64,000 nt of DNA from an uncultured Clostridia bacterium (GTDB lineage Bacteria > Bacillota > Clostridia > Oscillospirales > Acutalibacteraceae): positions 1-64,000 of the forward strand of contig CANRHD010000009.1 of NCBI GenBank assembly GCA_947630285.1, written 5' to 3'. The position numbers and the translations under genes are program-made. The notes below the pieces were generated by a model. It was not told where the DNA came from. It worked only from the letters and a program-made list of their open reading frames with translations, and made no database searches. Below are positions 1-8,974 of the stretch, piece by piece; position 1 is the first letter of the stretch; each line of letters starts with the position of its first letter.

Positions 1-159
1 GGTACTTCTGCGGTATTCTTTCAGATACCGCAAGTGTCGCTGTCCCCACAAACCGATAGGCTGTTCTTTTTCGGCTGATAAGATGAGACAAGGAATATAA
101 TAATCTCCTTGCAGTTCATACCAAAGACCGTTGCTTTCATCATAAATATACTTGTCCAT
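1..159 (-). CDS. tnpV: TnpV-family transposon protein, N-terminal part (runs off the window)
   Basis: The frame opens at an ATG whose complement is at 157-159, behind a GGAGG ribosome site with good spacing, and reads 53 codons to the window edge without a stop. The translation (MDKYIYDESNGLWYELQGDY, then a region containing IGLWGQRHLRYLKEYRR) is what I recall of TnpV, a roughly 120-residue protein of unknown function carried by mobile elements of gut Clostridia. The rest lies outside the window. It marks the edge of a mobile element to the left. Family assignment is from memory of the sequence pattern; the function is not known to me. Confidence 0.75.
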   Translation of the reverse strand, partial: MDKYIYDESNGLWYELQGDYYIPCLILSAEKEQPIGLWGQRHLRYLKEYRRST

Positions 160-426
160 TAAAAAATCCTCCGTTATAATATATTCGCACATACATCACA
201 TTTCCCCGATTGCCACACTTTGTTATATCTTGTTATGAGATTTTTCTGCCCTTGATTTTGCCCTTATGGTTGTTCAAAACAAGGGTAACATTGTATGAAA
301 CCATATAAAGAAATAAGGTGTGCTGATTGCGATAAATCCTTTATTTTCAAGGCTTTCGGAGGATTTTATTAAAACTCTATGAGGTGTGATAAACACCTGT
401 AAAATTATGAGTTTCTAATTAATATT

Positions 427-1956
427 TTAAATTTCTTCGGCGCTCTTTTTGGCCTCTTGGGCAAGTCTTGCGGCTTCCTGTGCGGCCTCCTGCGCTTTTT
501 TGGCCTCTTCCTCGGCCTTTTCAATGTCACGCCTGATTTTTTCCTCTTTTTCGGCTTCCTTTTCCGCCTTTTCAGCCTCTTTCTTGAGCCTCTCGGCTTC
601 CTTTTTAGCCCGTTCCTGAGCCTCTTTTTCGGCTTTTTCGGCTTCTTTCCTGGCTCTCTCTGCGTCTTTTTTCGCCTTTTCAGCCTCTTTCTTCGCCTTT
701 TCCTGAGCTTCCTTTTCCGCCTTTTCAGTTTCCTTTTTCAGCTTCTCGGCTTCCTTTTTAGCTTTTTCTTCGGCATCTTTCTTAGCCTTTTCGGCCTCCT
801 TTTTAGCCTTTTCCTCGGCCTCTTTCTTTGCCTTTTCGGCTTCCTTTTTGGCTTTTTCAGCCTTTTGGAGCTTCTTCTGAGCCTCCCTTTCCGCCTTTTT
901 GGCCTTTTCCTCGGCCTCCTTGCGGAGCTTTTCCCTCTCCTTGGACTGCTCAAACTTAGCTTCCCTTTCCTGACGCTCTACCTTAATTTCCTCCATATCG
1001 AGGTCGTCGGTGCCGCCGGTGCGCCAGGTGTGTATAATTTCCGGCTCTTCAAATATTTCGTCAAGCCTCTTGATAAACGGAACTATCTCGCCGAAGTCGA
1101 GCGCCCTGTGGTCGAACGCAATGCACAGCGGCATTACCTGACGGATAGCGATTTCCTTTTCGCCGTCCTCGTTTACGATAACTACGGGCTTATCCTGAAC
1201 CGCACCCAGCGCAATGGCGCAAACCTGCGGCGGAACTATCTCAAGCAGGCAGGTTTCGCCCCTCTGCTGACGGTAGGTAGAGCCTATGTTTGATACGGTT
1301 ATTGTGCCCTGTTCAATATCGTGCTTTGTAAGTCTGTCCGATTCGGGTATTGCCTCATATGCCTTTTTCGCCTTGCCCGAAAGAGTTTTAACCTTGTGCT
1401 TGCCCGTCTTCGAACCGATAAGGCGGTAAATGGTTTGCTTGACCTTGCCCTGCTTGAGCGCAGTAAGCGTATTGTCAAGCGAAACATCGAACATTACCTC
1501 GTTTAAATCCGTGTTCTTGACCCTGCGGTTTACATCGGCGATATAGTCTACCATCTGGTCGAGGGTTTTGCTCTCAAAGTTGTGGAGATTAATTGTCATC
1601 ATCTCGCCGTTGGGCAGAACCATGGGCATGGAAATGTTAATATCTTCAAAGGTGTGTATTTCGCCCCTTACAAGCTTGCGGTCAAAATCAATATGGGCGT
1701 TCATTGCCGGGTCGGCCTTAAGCCCCTCTACAATGATTTTAAGCATAAGGGTGTTGAGGGTGATTTTATCTTCGGGAGCGCAGTTTTCGTTAAGGCGTTT
1801 ATATTCAATCATAAACTCCGTAACATCGGGCTCGTAATTGTATGTTACATGGGGTATGGTCTCCCAGCTCTCCGCCGTCATATTGGCGACGATTTTCCTT
1901 TGGATACCGAAATGAGTGGTTCCGGTTCTTTTAAGGCCGTTTTTATTTTTTGCCAT
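427..1956 (-). CDS. Orphan 2-oxoacid dehydrogenase E2-like acyltransferase with long charged C-terminal tail
   Basis: Residues about 1-325 resemble the catalytic domain of 2-oxoacid dehydrogenase E2 acyltransferases (chloramphenicol-acetyltransferase fold), including a late DHRALDFG motif near residue 287 that matches the catalytic HxxxD signature, though the usual following G is F. No lipoyl or E1/E3-binding domain precedes it, and no E1 or E3 gene is nearby, so a standard dehydrogenase complex is unlikely. Residues about 325-509 are an almost uninterrupted Lys/Glu/Ala repeat (KKEAEKAKKEAEE type) expected to form a long coiled coil or single alpha helix. I chose the ATG at 1956 because GGAGAG lies just upstream; a TTG six bases earlier is possible. 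Substrate unknown. Confidence 0.7.
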   Translation of the reverse strand: MAKNKNGLKRTGTTHFGIQRKIVANMTAESWETIPHVTYNYEPDVTEFMIEYKRLNENCAPEDKITLNTLMLKIIVEGLKADPAMNAHIDFDRKLVRGEIHTFEDINISMPMVLPNGEMMTINLHNFESKTLDQMVDYIADVNRRVKNTDLNEVMFDVSLDNTLTALKQGKVKQTIYRLIGSKTGKHKVKTLSGKAKKAYEAIPESDRLTKHDIEQGTITVSNIGSTYRQQRGETCLLEIVPPQVCAIALGAVQDKPVVIVNEDGEKEIAIRQVMPLCIAFDHRALDFGEIVPFIKRLDEIFEEPEIIHTWRTGGTDDLDMEEIKVERQEREAKFEQSKEREKLRKEAEEKAKKAEREAQKKLQKAEKAKKEAEKAKKEAEEKAKKEAEKAKKDAEEKAKKEAEKLKKETEKAEKEAQEKAKKEAEKAKKDAERARKEAEKAEKEAQERAKKEAERLKKEAEKAEKEAEKEEKIRRDIEKAEEEAKKAQEAAQEAARLAQEAKKSAEEI

Positions 1957-2047
1957 AAGCAAACTCTCCTTTAGTGTGCGTGCTGAAATTTATACATAAA
2001 TATTATAAACAAAACATCGCCGTATGGGAATACTATATTTTTAAAAT

Positions 2048-3691
2048 TTAAAAATCATTCACAATATTTTTTGTGTCGGTAAAGCGGACGAAGTTATCCG
2101 GCTGTCCCGTATTTTTTATCGTGTTATTACGGATTACGACATTTTCGGCGCATTTTACGGAAATGCCCCTGTCAAAGAGTGAATCGAAGGTGTTGCCCGT
2201 GATTTTAATATTCTTGTGAACCGTGTTTTTGTGGTTGGCGTTTTCGGGCAGAACATTTATGAAGTGGGCCTTACAGTCGCCGAAGTAGTTGTTCCTTATT
2301 TCAACATCGTGGCACGGGCCGCTCTCATACCAGCTTTTTGCGTCGTCGGAAAGCAGAATACAGTCCATGGACGAATTTAAAAATTTGTTGTTTTCGATTA
2401 AAACCCTGTTCCTTGTGGTAACGAGTATGTTCCTTGTGATTATTCTGTTGAGCGTGTTGCCGCCGTAATAAAATTCGGGACACATTGTAATATCTTCAAC
2501 CGCCATACCCACCTGCGCCGCCGAAACGCTGTCAACCGTCATTTCTATTTTGTATTCGGAAATCAGCCTGCTTTCAATTATCTTTGCCCGACCCTTGCTC
2601 TCAAGAGTTTGGCGGTCGATATATTCTATTTCGTCGCCCGTGTGAAATGGATTGAAGCCGTGGGTCTGAGGGTGGCGGAAGCTTAAAATTAATTTGTTAT
2701 CCCGAATTTCGTCAATATACATATGTATGCCGTGCACATTTATTGCGTCGTCGCAGGCTCCGCAGAAATTGCTGTCGGTTACGCTGACCCTGCCCTTACA
2801 ACAGCAGATTTGAATAAAATCCGCAAGCGAGCATATAAGCCTGCCCGAAGAGACAGAGGGGGAGAGGTCAGCGCCGTCGATAGTTATGTTTTCCGTGTCC
2901 TGGCAGACTATTGCGAGGGAGTAGTTGAAGCGCTGAGAGAAATTTTTTAAGCTGAAATTCTTGCAGCGGTTTACGAACACACCCACAAACTCACGGCGAG
3001 GGTTAAAGACATAGTATCTGTCGCCCTTTGAAAACCGCCTTGTCGAAAGGTAGCCGAGCTTAAACCTCCTGTCGCCGATTTCCCTTATGCCGAGCGCTCC
3101 GGCAAAGGGGTGGCTTGTCCTCTGAACGCAATTAATATCGTCATTTTTTACGAGAGCCGTCCAACCGGCGTGCATGCGGTCGGCGAAAAAATCCTCCCTG
3201 TAATCCTTGCCGACAAAATAAAAGCTCTTCCCATCTTTTTCGTATTCGCTTATCCTGTCAAGGGCAAAGGTAACGGAAAAGGGCGTTACTTTTTCGACGG
3301 TGAACTCATGCAGATGCGGATTTTTCACATCTATGCCCAAGCCGTCTATCGTAAGGTTCTCGCAGTTTTCGGCAACAATGTTTGTCACTTTCCCGTCAAT
3401 TATAAATTCCGCCCCGTTTCCACGAACGGTTAAATTGCTTATGTTTTGAAAATTCAGCGCAATTTTGGCGTAGTGCGGAGTTTCGCCGTCCTTAAATTCC
3501 CCGTCGCCGACGGTATTTGTTATGTAAAGCATTTTGCCTTTACAGTTGTCGGAGTCAATATAATAAATACCTTTTTCAAAAACGAGCGTTTTTTTGCCGT
3601 CGGTTGCGGACATTTTTTCAAGCGCCGCACACAGCTCGCCGCCGACTTCCTTTTCCGGTAAAATCCCAAAATCCCGAGCATAAAAAACCAT
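2048..3691 (-). CDS. Right-handed beta-helix glycosidase, GH110-like alpha-1,3-galactosidase
   Basis: A 547-residue protein with repeated short hydrophobic/Asn-rich turns (LTVRGNGAEFIIDG, ENLTIDGLGI, VVIRNNTIKNTG) typical of parallel beta-helix carbohydrate enzymes. The CDDAINVHG stretch near residue 315 resembles the paired-Asp region of GH110 enzymes, which cleave terminal alpha-1,3-linked galactose such as that of blood group B. There is no signal peptide, so it probably acts in the cytoplasm. The divergent neighbour is a GPH sugar symporter, consistent with uptake followed by intracellular cleavage. The ATG at 3691 has AGGTGA five bases upstream; a longer frame 22 codons upstream lacks such a site. 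Family call is by pattern; another beta-helix lyase or hydrolase family is possible. Confidence 0.6.
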   Translation of the reverse strand: MVFYARDFGILPEKEVGGELCAALEKMSATDGKKTLVFEKGIYYIDSDNCKGKMLYITNTVGDGEFKDGETPHYAKIALNFQNISNLTVRGNGAEFIIDGKVTNIVAENCENLTIDGLGIDVKNPHLHEFTVEKVTPFSVTFALDRISEYEKDGKSFYFVGKDYREDFFADRMHAGWTALVKNDDINCVQRTSHPFAGALGIREIGDRRFKLGYLSTRRFSKGDRYYVFNPRREFVGVFVNRCKNFSLKNFSQRFNYSLAIVCQDTENITIDGADLSPSVSSGRLICSLADFIQICCCKGRVSVTDSNFCGACDDAINVHGIHMYIDEIRDNKLILSFRHPQTHGFNPFHTGDEIEYIDRQTLESKGRAKIIESRLISEYKIEMTVDSVSAAQVGMAVEDITMCPEFYYGGNTLNRIITRNILVTTRNRVLIENNKFLNSSMDCILLSDDAKSWYESGPCHDVEIRNNYFGDCKAHFINVLPENANHKNTVHKNIKITGNTFDSLFDRGISVKCAENVVIRNNTIKNTGQPDNFVRFTDTKNIVNDF

Positions 3692-3790
3692 AATTTCACC
3701 TGCCTGAAACAATTTTTCGTTTAGATTATAACCCATATTTATGTGCAAATCAAACATATTTGCAATAAAAATAATGTAGAATTTTAGTTA

Positions 3791-3819
3791 TTGTAAAATA
3801 ATTAATAGTATGATAGAAT
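3791..3819 (+). promoter_or_regulatory. Sigma-A-type promoter for the GPH symporter gene
   Basis: TTGTAA (3791-3796) and TAGAAT (3814-3819) are separated by 17 bases. Transcription would begin around 3826, downstream of the ATG at 3824, which supports translation from the ATG at 3857. Confidence 0.5.
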
Positions 3820-3856
3820 TATAATGTTATATAAGAAAAGGGGGAATTCAATAAAA

Positions 3857-6280
3857 ATGGATTTGGTTTCAAAGGCTAAGGGCATAGTGGGCAATGTAAA
3901 AACCTACTGGAAAGTGCCGCAGTTCGGCCGCTATATGACCTTTAAGGAAATAGCGGCATACGCAGGCGGCGGTATAGGCGCCTATTTCATCATTCAGTTG
4001 GGCTCAACGCTTTTGGTGGGCACGCAGAATATGATAGTCGGCGGCGCAATAGGCGTAGCGCCTACGGATATGTATATTCTTTACATAATCTCAACCCTTG
4101 CGAACATACCGCTGACGGCGGTGCGTGCCAATATTATCGACAACACAAGGGGCAGGGGCGGTAAATACAGGCCGTACATTCTGTCCATGGGTATCCCCAC
4201 GGCGCTGATCTCGATAGCTTATGTCTGGTTCCCGTACAAAGAAATGTACTCGCTTTTCCCGAATATGATTTTCGGTAAAGACGCCGGATATGTAATAAAA
4301 TGCGCAATGGTACTAATTTTTAGCCTGTTGCTTCAGTTTTTCTTTAATTTCTTTAACGACGCATATACAAATCTTATTCATGTTCTTTCGCCGAACACTC
4401 AGGAGAGAACTGATGTTCTGGCAATAAAATCGGTAGTTTATTCGCTTGCGCCCTCAATAGTAAATATTGTGCTTCCCCTTGTTGCGAAATGGTGTACGGA
4501 TAACAACCTTTACGACATCAGGGTATATCGCTATACCTATCCCATATTTGCGATATTCGGTATGGCGCTTACGATAATCGTCTACGCTTATACGGAGGAA
4601 AAGATAGTTCAGGCGAAGACGCATACCATACAGATAAGCTTTATGGACTCTCTGAGAGAGGTTGCAAAAAACAAGTATTTCTGGATTATCGCCCTTGCAG
4701 GCTGGCTCGGCTTCCTTGAAAGCTCTTACGGTGCAATTCTTCAGTGGTCTTACACCTACGGCCACACCTGCGACGGTGATGTTTACGCCCTTATCAGCAC
4801 CCTTACGGGCAACGCCAGCCTTTGGGGTATGCTGTTGGCGCCTATCTGCATCAGAAAATGGGGCAAGAAAAAGGTGCTTATCGGCGTAAATATGCTCAAT
4901 GTTCTGTTCATACTCGCAATGCTTGTTGATATGCGGAACATTTGGTGGCTGTTTATCTGCGTTTACCTGAATTGGCTTGTCGGCGCATTCGAGCAGATTA
5001 CAACGCCGGCAATTCAGGCGGATATTCGTGACTATCAGCAGTACAGATCCGGCGAAAGAATAGACGGTATGTTTGCGGCGGTGTCTACGATAGGCAGCGT
5101 GGTTACGCTTGTAACCTCTTCGGTAACTCCCATAGTTCAAAAGTTCTACGGCGTTTACGAGGGCAACGGCTACGAAAAGCCCTTTGACATACTTGATATA
5201 AAGAACGGCGACGCAAATCTTTTATATAAGCTTATGGGCGCTATGATAATTATGGCGGCCGTCGGCGCATTCTTAAATGTTGTGCCGTATTTCTTCTATG
5301 ACCTTGACGAAAGGCATCAGAAGGCTATAGTCCGTATCCTTAAAATAAGGGCTTTGTTTGAGGATTACCACAACGGCGTTGTAAACGACGCAAATACGGT
5401 TGAGGCCATTGACATAATCAATTTTGCAAGGGAAACCGCATACGCTCAGCCCGTTCCCGTTGAAAAGACCTACAAGAGCATTGAAGACAAGGCTTTGAGA
5501 AAGGCCGGCAAAAAGGAATACAAAAAGGCCCTTGAATTTAACGAGGAAATTGAAATTTCAAAGCTTGTCTGCCAGGAGCTTGACAAGTTTAACACGCCTT
5601 TCTATCAAAAGCAGGTAGAGGCGAACAGCGTTGTGCTTAAAAACGGGCTTTCGGGCTTGCTTTCGCAGGACGCCCAAAGCAACGCCATAGAGTTAAGGCA
5701 GGCTAAGAGAATGCCCAGGGGAACGGAAGAAGAAAAGGAAAACCGTAAGCTTGCCATTGAAATAGCCAAGAAAAAGTTAGACTCATACAGGGCGATTAAG
5801 GAATATTATTCGGACGGTCAGGAGCTTAAGGAGCCTGACTTTACAAGGCTTGACGAGCTGTTTAATGCCGAGGACGAGTGCGAGGAGAAGCTCAGGGCGC
5901 TGAGCGCAAAGCTCTCGGAGGCCAAAAAGGAAAAGAATAAAGAAGAGGTCAGGAGCATAAAGGCCGAGATTAAATCCGTTGCCGCAGACAGGAAGGTTAT
6001 TTTCAGACAGCAGAAAATCGAAATGGATATGCACGCACGCTTCGGCAGAGCCGCAAAGCCGTACCTGTACGCTCAAAAGCTTATCAATCAGCAGCAGACC
6101 TATAATCACCTTGACGATGTATTAAGTCTTTATGACGAGGCCAAGGAGAGATATACCGCAAAGCTTGAGGCAGACAAGGCGGAGATTGCACGCATTAAGG
6201 CCGAGGAGGACGCCCTTACCGCTAAATTAAGGGCAGAGAAGGAAGCCAAAAAAGCGGCGAAAAAAGCGGGTAAAAAATAA
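3857..6280 (+). CDS. GPH-family (glycoside-pentoside-hexuronide) cation:sugar symporter with C-terminal cytoplasmic extension
   Basis: The first 490 or so residues form a typical 12-helix GPH/MFS carrier (for example IYVWFPYKEM, the GGKYRPYILSMGIP loop and several hydrophobic helices). The family is usually 450-500 residues; this one is 807. Residues about 500-807 are hydrophilic and helical, with charged coiled-coil stretches (EECEEKLRALSAKLSEAKKE, ending in a Lys/Ala-rich tail), presumably cytoplasmic. I chose the ATG at 3857, preceded by AAGGGGGA, over the one at 3824, which overlaps the predicted transcription start. The divergent GH110-like gene suggests the imported glycan. The role of the tail (regulation, partner docking) is unknown. 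A terminator hairpin follows at 6299. Confidence 0.75.
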   Translation: MDLVSKAKGIVGNVKTYWKVPQFGRYMTFKEIAAYAGGGIGAYFIIQLGSTLLVGTQNMIVGGAIGVAPTDMYILYIISTLANIPLTAVRANIIDNTRGRGGKYRPYILSMGIPTALISIAYVWFPYKEMYSLFPNMIFGKDAGYVIKCAMVLIFSLLLQFFFNFFNDAYTNLIHVLSPNTQERTDVLAIKSVVYSLAPSIVNIVLPLVAKWCTDNNLYDIRVYRYTYPIFAIFGMALTIIVYAYTEEKIVQAKTHTIQISFMDSLREVAKNKYFWIIALAGWLGFLESSYGAILQWSYTYGHTCDGDVYALISTLTGNASLWGMLLAPICIRKWGKKKVLIGVNMLNVLFILAMLVDMRNIWWLFICVYLNWLVGAFEQITTPAIQADIRDYQQYRSGERIDGMFAAVSTIGSVVTLVTSSVTPIVQKFYGVYEGNGYEKPFDILDIKNGDANLLYKLMGAMIIMAAVGAFLNVVPYFFYDLDERHQKAIVRILKIRALFEDYHNGVVNDANTVEAIDIINFARETAYAQPVPVEKTYKSIEDKALRKAGKKEYKKALEFNEEIEISKLVCQELDKFNTPFYQKQVEANSVVLKNGLSGLLSQDAQSNAIELRQAKRMPRGTEEEKENRKLAIEIAKKKLDSYRAIKEYYSDGQELKEPDFTRLDELFNAEDECEEKLRALSAKLSEAKKEKNKEEVRSIKAEIKSVAADRKVIFRQQKIEMDMHARFGRAAKPYLYAQKLINQQQTYNHLDDVLSLYDEAKERYTAKLEADKAEIARIKAEEDALTAKLRAEKEAKKAAKKAGKK

Positions 6281-6298
6281 ATAATTTTTCTGAAATAA

Positions 6299-6345
6299 AA
6301 CAGCACAGAGAGCAAAACTGAAATGCTTTCTGTGCTGTTCTTTTA
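6299..6345 (+). terminator. Rho-independent terminator after the GPH symporter
   Basis: AACAGCACAGAGAG pairs with CTTTCTGTGCTGTT (one G-T) around a short loop, followed by CTTTTATAAAA. It lies between convergent genes and may serve nadC on the other strand as well. Confidence 0.75.
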
Positions 6346-6357
6346 TAAAAATTAAAA

Positions 6358-7194
6358 TTAAGCCATTTTCATTGAAATGTCAAACGCCTTAACCGAGTGG
6401 GTGAGCGCACCCAGCGAAATTATGTCAACCCCCGTTTCGGCTACGGCCCTGACGGTTTCCTCGGTAATTCCGCCCGAGGCCTCCGTCTTTGCCCTGCCGC
6501 CGATAATTTTGACGGCCTCACGCATAGTGTCAATATCCATATTGTCGAGCATAATTATGTCCGCACCGGCGTTTACGGCCTCCCTGACCTCGTCGAGGGT
6601 TCGGGTTTCAACCTCAATTTTGACCGTATGGCCGATTTTGCCCCTAAGTGTATTGACGGCGTTTGTTATCCCTCCGCCGGCGTCTATGTGATTATCCTTT
6701 AGCATGGCGCAGTCGGAAAGATTAAATCGGTGGTTTTTCCCTCCGCCGCAGGTGACGGCATATTTTTGCATGGCACGCAGTCCCGGCAAGGTTTTGCGTG
6801 TGTCGGTAATTTGTGCGTTTGTACCCTTGCAAAGCTCAACCGCCTTGTCTGCGGCGCTTGCTATTGCGGAAAGGTGCTGAATAATATTGAGCGCAGTTCT
6901 CTCGCCCTTTAAAAGGAGTACGGTTCTGCCCTTAAATCTTGCAATTACATCGCCCTTCTTTATGCGGTCGCCGTCGGAAAAAAATACCTCGCTTTCAAAG
7001 CTTTCGTCAAGCAGTTCAAACACACGCATGGCAATTTTAATGCCGCAGAGCGTGCCGTCCGCCTTTGCAATAAAATACGCCTCGTCTGTCTGGTTTTCGT
7101 CTATAAGGTAATCGGAGGCAACATCAATATAGTTAATGTCCTCCTTTAGCGCATTTTTGATAACTTCATCAACATAGAATGAGGGCAAATTCAT
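6358..7194 (-). CDS. nadC: Nicotinate-nucleotide pyrophosphorylase (carboxylating)
   Basis: A 278-residue quinolinate phosphoribosyltransferase: it converts quinolinate and PRPP to nicotinate mononucleotide, CO2 and PPi in de novo NAD synthesis. Visible family motifs are DTRKTLPGLR, GGGKNHRFNL and MLKDNHI, which bind substrate and phosphate, and a C-terminal TIM-barrel region ending in GVDIISLGALTHS. The start ATG overlaps the nadB stop as ATGA, which indicates translational coupling. Length is normal for the family. The usual third member, nadA, is not in the visible operon. Confidence 0.95.
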   Translation of the reverse strand: MNLPSFYVDEVIKNALKEDINYIDVASDYLIDENQTDEAYFIAKADGTLCGIKIAMRVFELLDESFESEVFFSDGDRIKKGDVIARFKGRTVLLLKGERTALNIIQHLSAIASAADKAVELCKGTNAQITDTRKTLPGLRAMQKYAVTCGGGKNHRFNLSDCAMLKDNHIDAGGGITNAVNTLRGKIGHTVKIEVETRTLDEVREAVNAGADIIMLDNMDIDTMREAVKIIGGRAKTEASGGITEETVRAVAETGVDIISLGALTHSVKAFDISMKMA

Positions 7195-8648
7195 CTTTCG
7201 TCAACCTCCTTTAGAATTATGTGCGCTACGGTGGCAAGGCTCAGCGCCTCGCAGTAATCCGGAGTAATCGCAAACTTGCCGGAGTGCAGTCTCCTTAAAA
7301 TCCTGTCAACCTGTTTAAGGCTCGTCCTCGCCGAGTCAATGTCGGGGATAACAAAATATGACCTCTGAAGCATTGAGCGTATCTCCGTGCGTATTCCCTT
7401 GGGGAGCGGAGCGCCCGAAATGTCAAGCTCCTTATCGCTTACGGCAACATGGGCGAAACCTGCGTTCACGCATTTTGCAATGTCCTCTGCGGCTCTCCTG
7501 CCGAATACAAGGGCTTCAAGCAGGGAGTTGCTTGCAAGCCTGTTTTTGCCGTGTACCCCCGTGTGGGAACATTCGCCCACTGCGTACAGACGGGAAACGG
7601 AGGTTCTTGACTCAAGCGAAACATCGATGCCGCCCATCAGGTAGTGCTGACAGGGGAAAATAGGTATTAAATCCTTGGTTATGTCAATACCCTGTTCAAG
7701 ACAGCCTGCGTAAATACCGGGAAATCTGTTTATTAAATATTCCTTATCCCTGTGTGTAATATCGAGATAGAAATTATTGCTTCCCGTTTTTCTGCTTTCA
7801 AGGATTATTGCCCTTGAAACAACATCTCGGGGAGCCAGCTCAAGCCGTTTATCGTAGCGTTGCATAAAGCGCTCCCGATTGCAGTTTAAAAGGTACGCCC
7901 CTTCGCCCCGAACAGCCTCGCTTATTAAAAACTGTTCACGGTTAGGGCCGTTAAAAGCGGTCGGGTGGAACTGAACATAGCTCAAATTCTTAATCGAAGC
8001 GCCAAGCTCATATGCAAGGCGTATTCCGTCGCCCGTTGCAACAGAGGGGTTGGTGGTGTATTTGTACGCCCTGCCTATTCCGCCCGTTGCAAGCACGCAG
8101 TAGTCGGCAAAAACGCTTACGGGCGTTGCGCCGTCCAAAAGAATATCGGCACGGAAGCCGCTTTTAACCTTTTCGAGGTTATATACAAGAGCGTTTGAAC
8201 GCTGGGTTATGTTTTTCCTGCGGTGAAGCTCCTCAAGCAGTTTTTTTACGATTTCGGCGCCCGTTGTGTCCTTGTGGTGAACAATTCTTCTCCTGCTGTG
8301 GCCGCCCTCAAGAGTTTTCTGAATACTTCCGTCGGGGTTTTTGTCAAAGTCAACGCCGTATTCCATAATTTTGCGGACCTCGTCGGGCCCCTCATGCACA
8401 AGCACCGTTACTGCGTCGAGGTCGTTGGCCTGACCGCCGGCGATTAAGGTGTCGTTAATATGTAAATCGAAGCTGTCGTTTTCAAAGCTCAAAACAGCGG
8501 CAACTCCGCCCTGCGCAAGGTTGCTGTTTGAAAGCGTATCCGATTTTTTTGAAAGAACAAGCACCGAAAGACTTTCGGGCAGGGAAAGCGCCGTATAAAG
8601 GCCGCCGACTCCGCTTCCGACTATCAGCACATCATATCTTTTCTCCAT
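7191..8648 (-). CDS. nadB: L-aspartate oxidase
   Basis: The FAD-dependent first enzyme of NAD biosynthesis, oxidising L-aspartate to iminoaspartate. The N-terminus has the dinucleotide-binding glycine motif VGSGVGGLYTALSL, followed by NLAQGGVAAVLS and the succinate-dehydrogenase-type active-site segment HTGVHGKNRLASNSLLEALV. About 485 residues, slightly short of some homologues but with a full C-terminus. I prefer the ATG at 8648 because the one at 8657 sits directly against the only purine-rich ribosome-site candidate. It is coupled to nadC by a 4-base overlap. nadA is missing here, so iminoaspartate condensation must be encoded elsewhere or this pathway is incomplete. Confidence 0.93.
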   Translation of the reverse strand: MEKRYDVLIVGSGVGGLYTALSLPESLSVLVLSKKSDTLSNSNLAQGGVAAVLSFENDSFDLHINDTLIAGGQANDLDAVTVLVHEGPDEVRKIMEYGVDFDKNPDGSIQKTLEGGHSRRRIVHHKDTTGAEIVKKLLEELHRRKNITQRSNALVYNLEKVKSGFRADILLDGATPVSVFADYCVLATGGIGRAYKYTTNPSVATGDGIRLAYELGASIKNLSYVQFHPTAFNGPNREQFLISEAVRGEGAYLLNCNRERFMQRYDKRLELAPRDVVSRAIILESRKTGSNNFYLDITHRDKEYLINRFPGIYAGCLEQGIDITKDLIPIFPCQHYLMGGIDVSLESRTSVSRLYAVGECSHTGVHGKNRLASNSLLEALVFGRRAAEDIAKCVNAGFAHVAVSDKELDISGAPLPKGIRTEIRSMLQRSYFVIPDIDSARTSLKQVDRILRRLHSGKFAITPDYCEALSLATVAHIILKEVDER

Positions 8649-8848
8649 AAAAAACATCTCTTTGCTTCAAATCATATAATTACATTTTACATTCTATCAT
8701 AAAAGCGATAAAAAAGAAATTATTATTTTAATTTTTGTAGGATTGCTGAATATTTTTTCTCTTTACGGAAAATTTTTAAAAAAAACATAAAAACGGGAAC
8801 TCAAAAATCAAATGAAATTTTACTTTTAAATATAAGTGCAAAATGTTA

Positions 8849-8877
8849 TTGACTTTTTCATTTAAAAGTGATAATAT
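8849..8877 (+). promoter_or_regulatory. Promoter of tRNA-Arg
   Basis: TTGACT (8849-8854) and TAATAT (8872-8877) with a 17-base spacer, about 20 bases before the mature tRNA 5' end. Confidence 0.65.
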
Positions 8878-8897
8878 ATTTCAGCACAAAAGAATAT

Positions 8898-8974
8898 GCG
8901 CTGCTAGCTCAGCTGGATAGAGTGTTTGGCTACGAACCAAAAGGTCAGGGGTTCGAATCCCTTGCAGCGCGCCA
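8898..8974 (+). tRNA. tRNA-Arg (anticodon ACG)
   Basis: The acceptor stem GCGCTGC (8898-8904) pairs with GCAGCGC (8964-8970). The D arm is GCTCAGCTGGATAGAGT. The anticodon loop is CTACGAA between TTTGG and CCAAA, giving ACG. The T arm contains GGTTCGAATCC, and CCA is encoded after the discriminator G. Several copies of its 3' half follow downstream. Confidence 0.95.

Noticed and set aside
295-372. A 25-codon frame with AAGGG upstream and a CADC motif
   Set aside because: Too short and without recognisable similarity; it may be a remnant of the neighbouring mobile element.
457-1293. Long plus-strand reading frame opposite the E2-like gene, giving a Phe/Leu-rich protein
   Set aside because: It is the antisense of the Lys/Glu/Ala repeat; the composition follows from AAG/GAG codons read backwards, and there is no ribosome site.
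4454-5140. 228-residue minus-strand frame inside the GPH symporter gene
   Set aside because: Shadow of a clear membrane transporter; Arg/Tyr/His-rich composition and no ribosome site.
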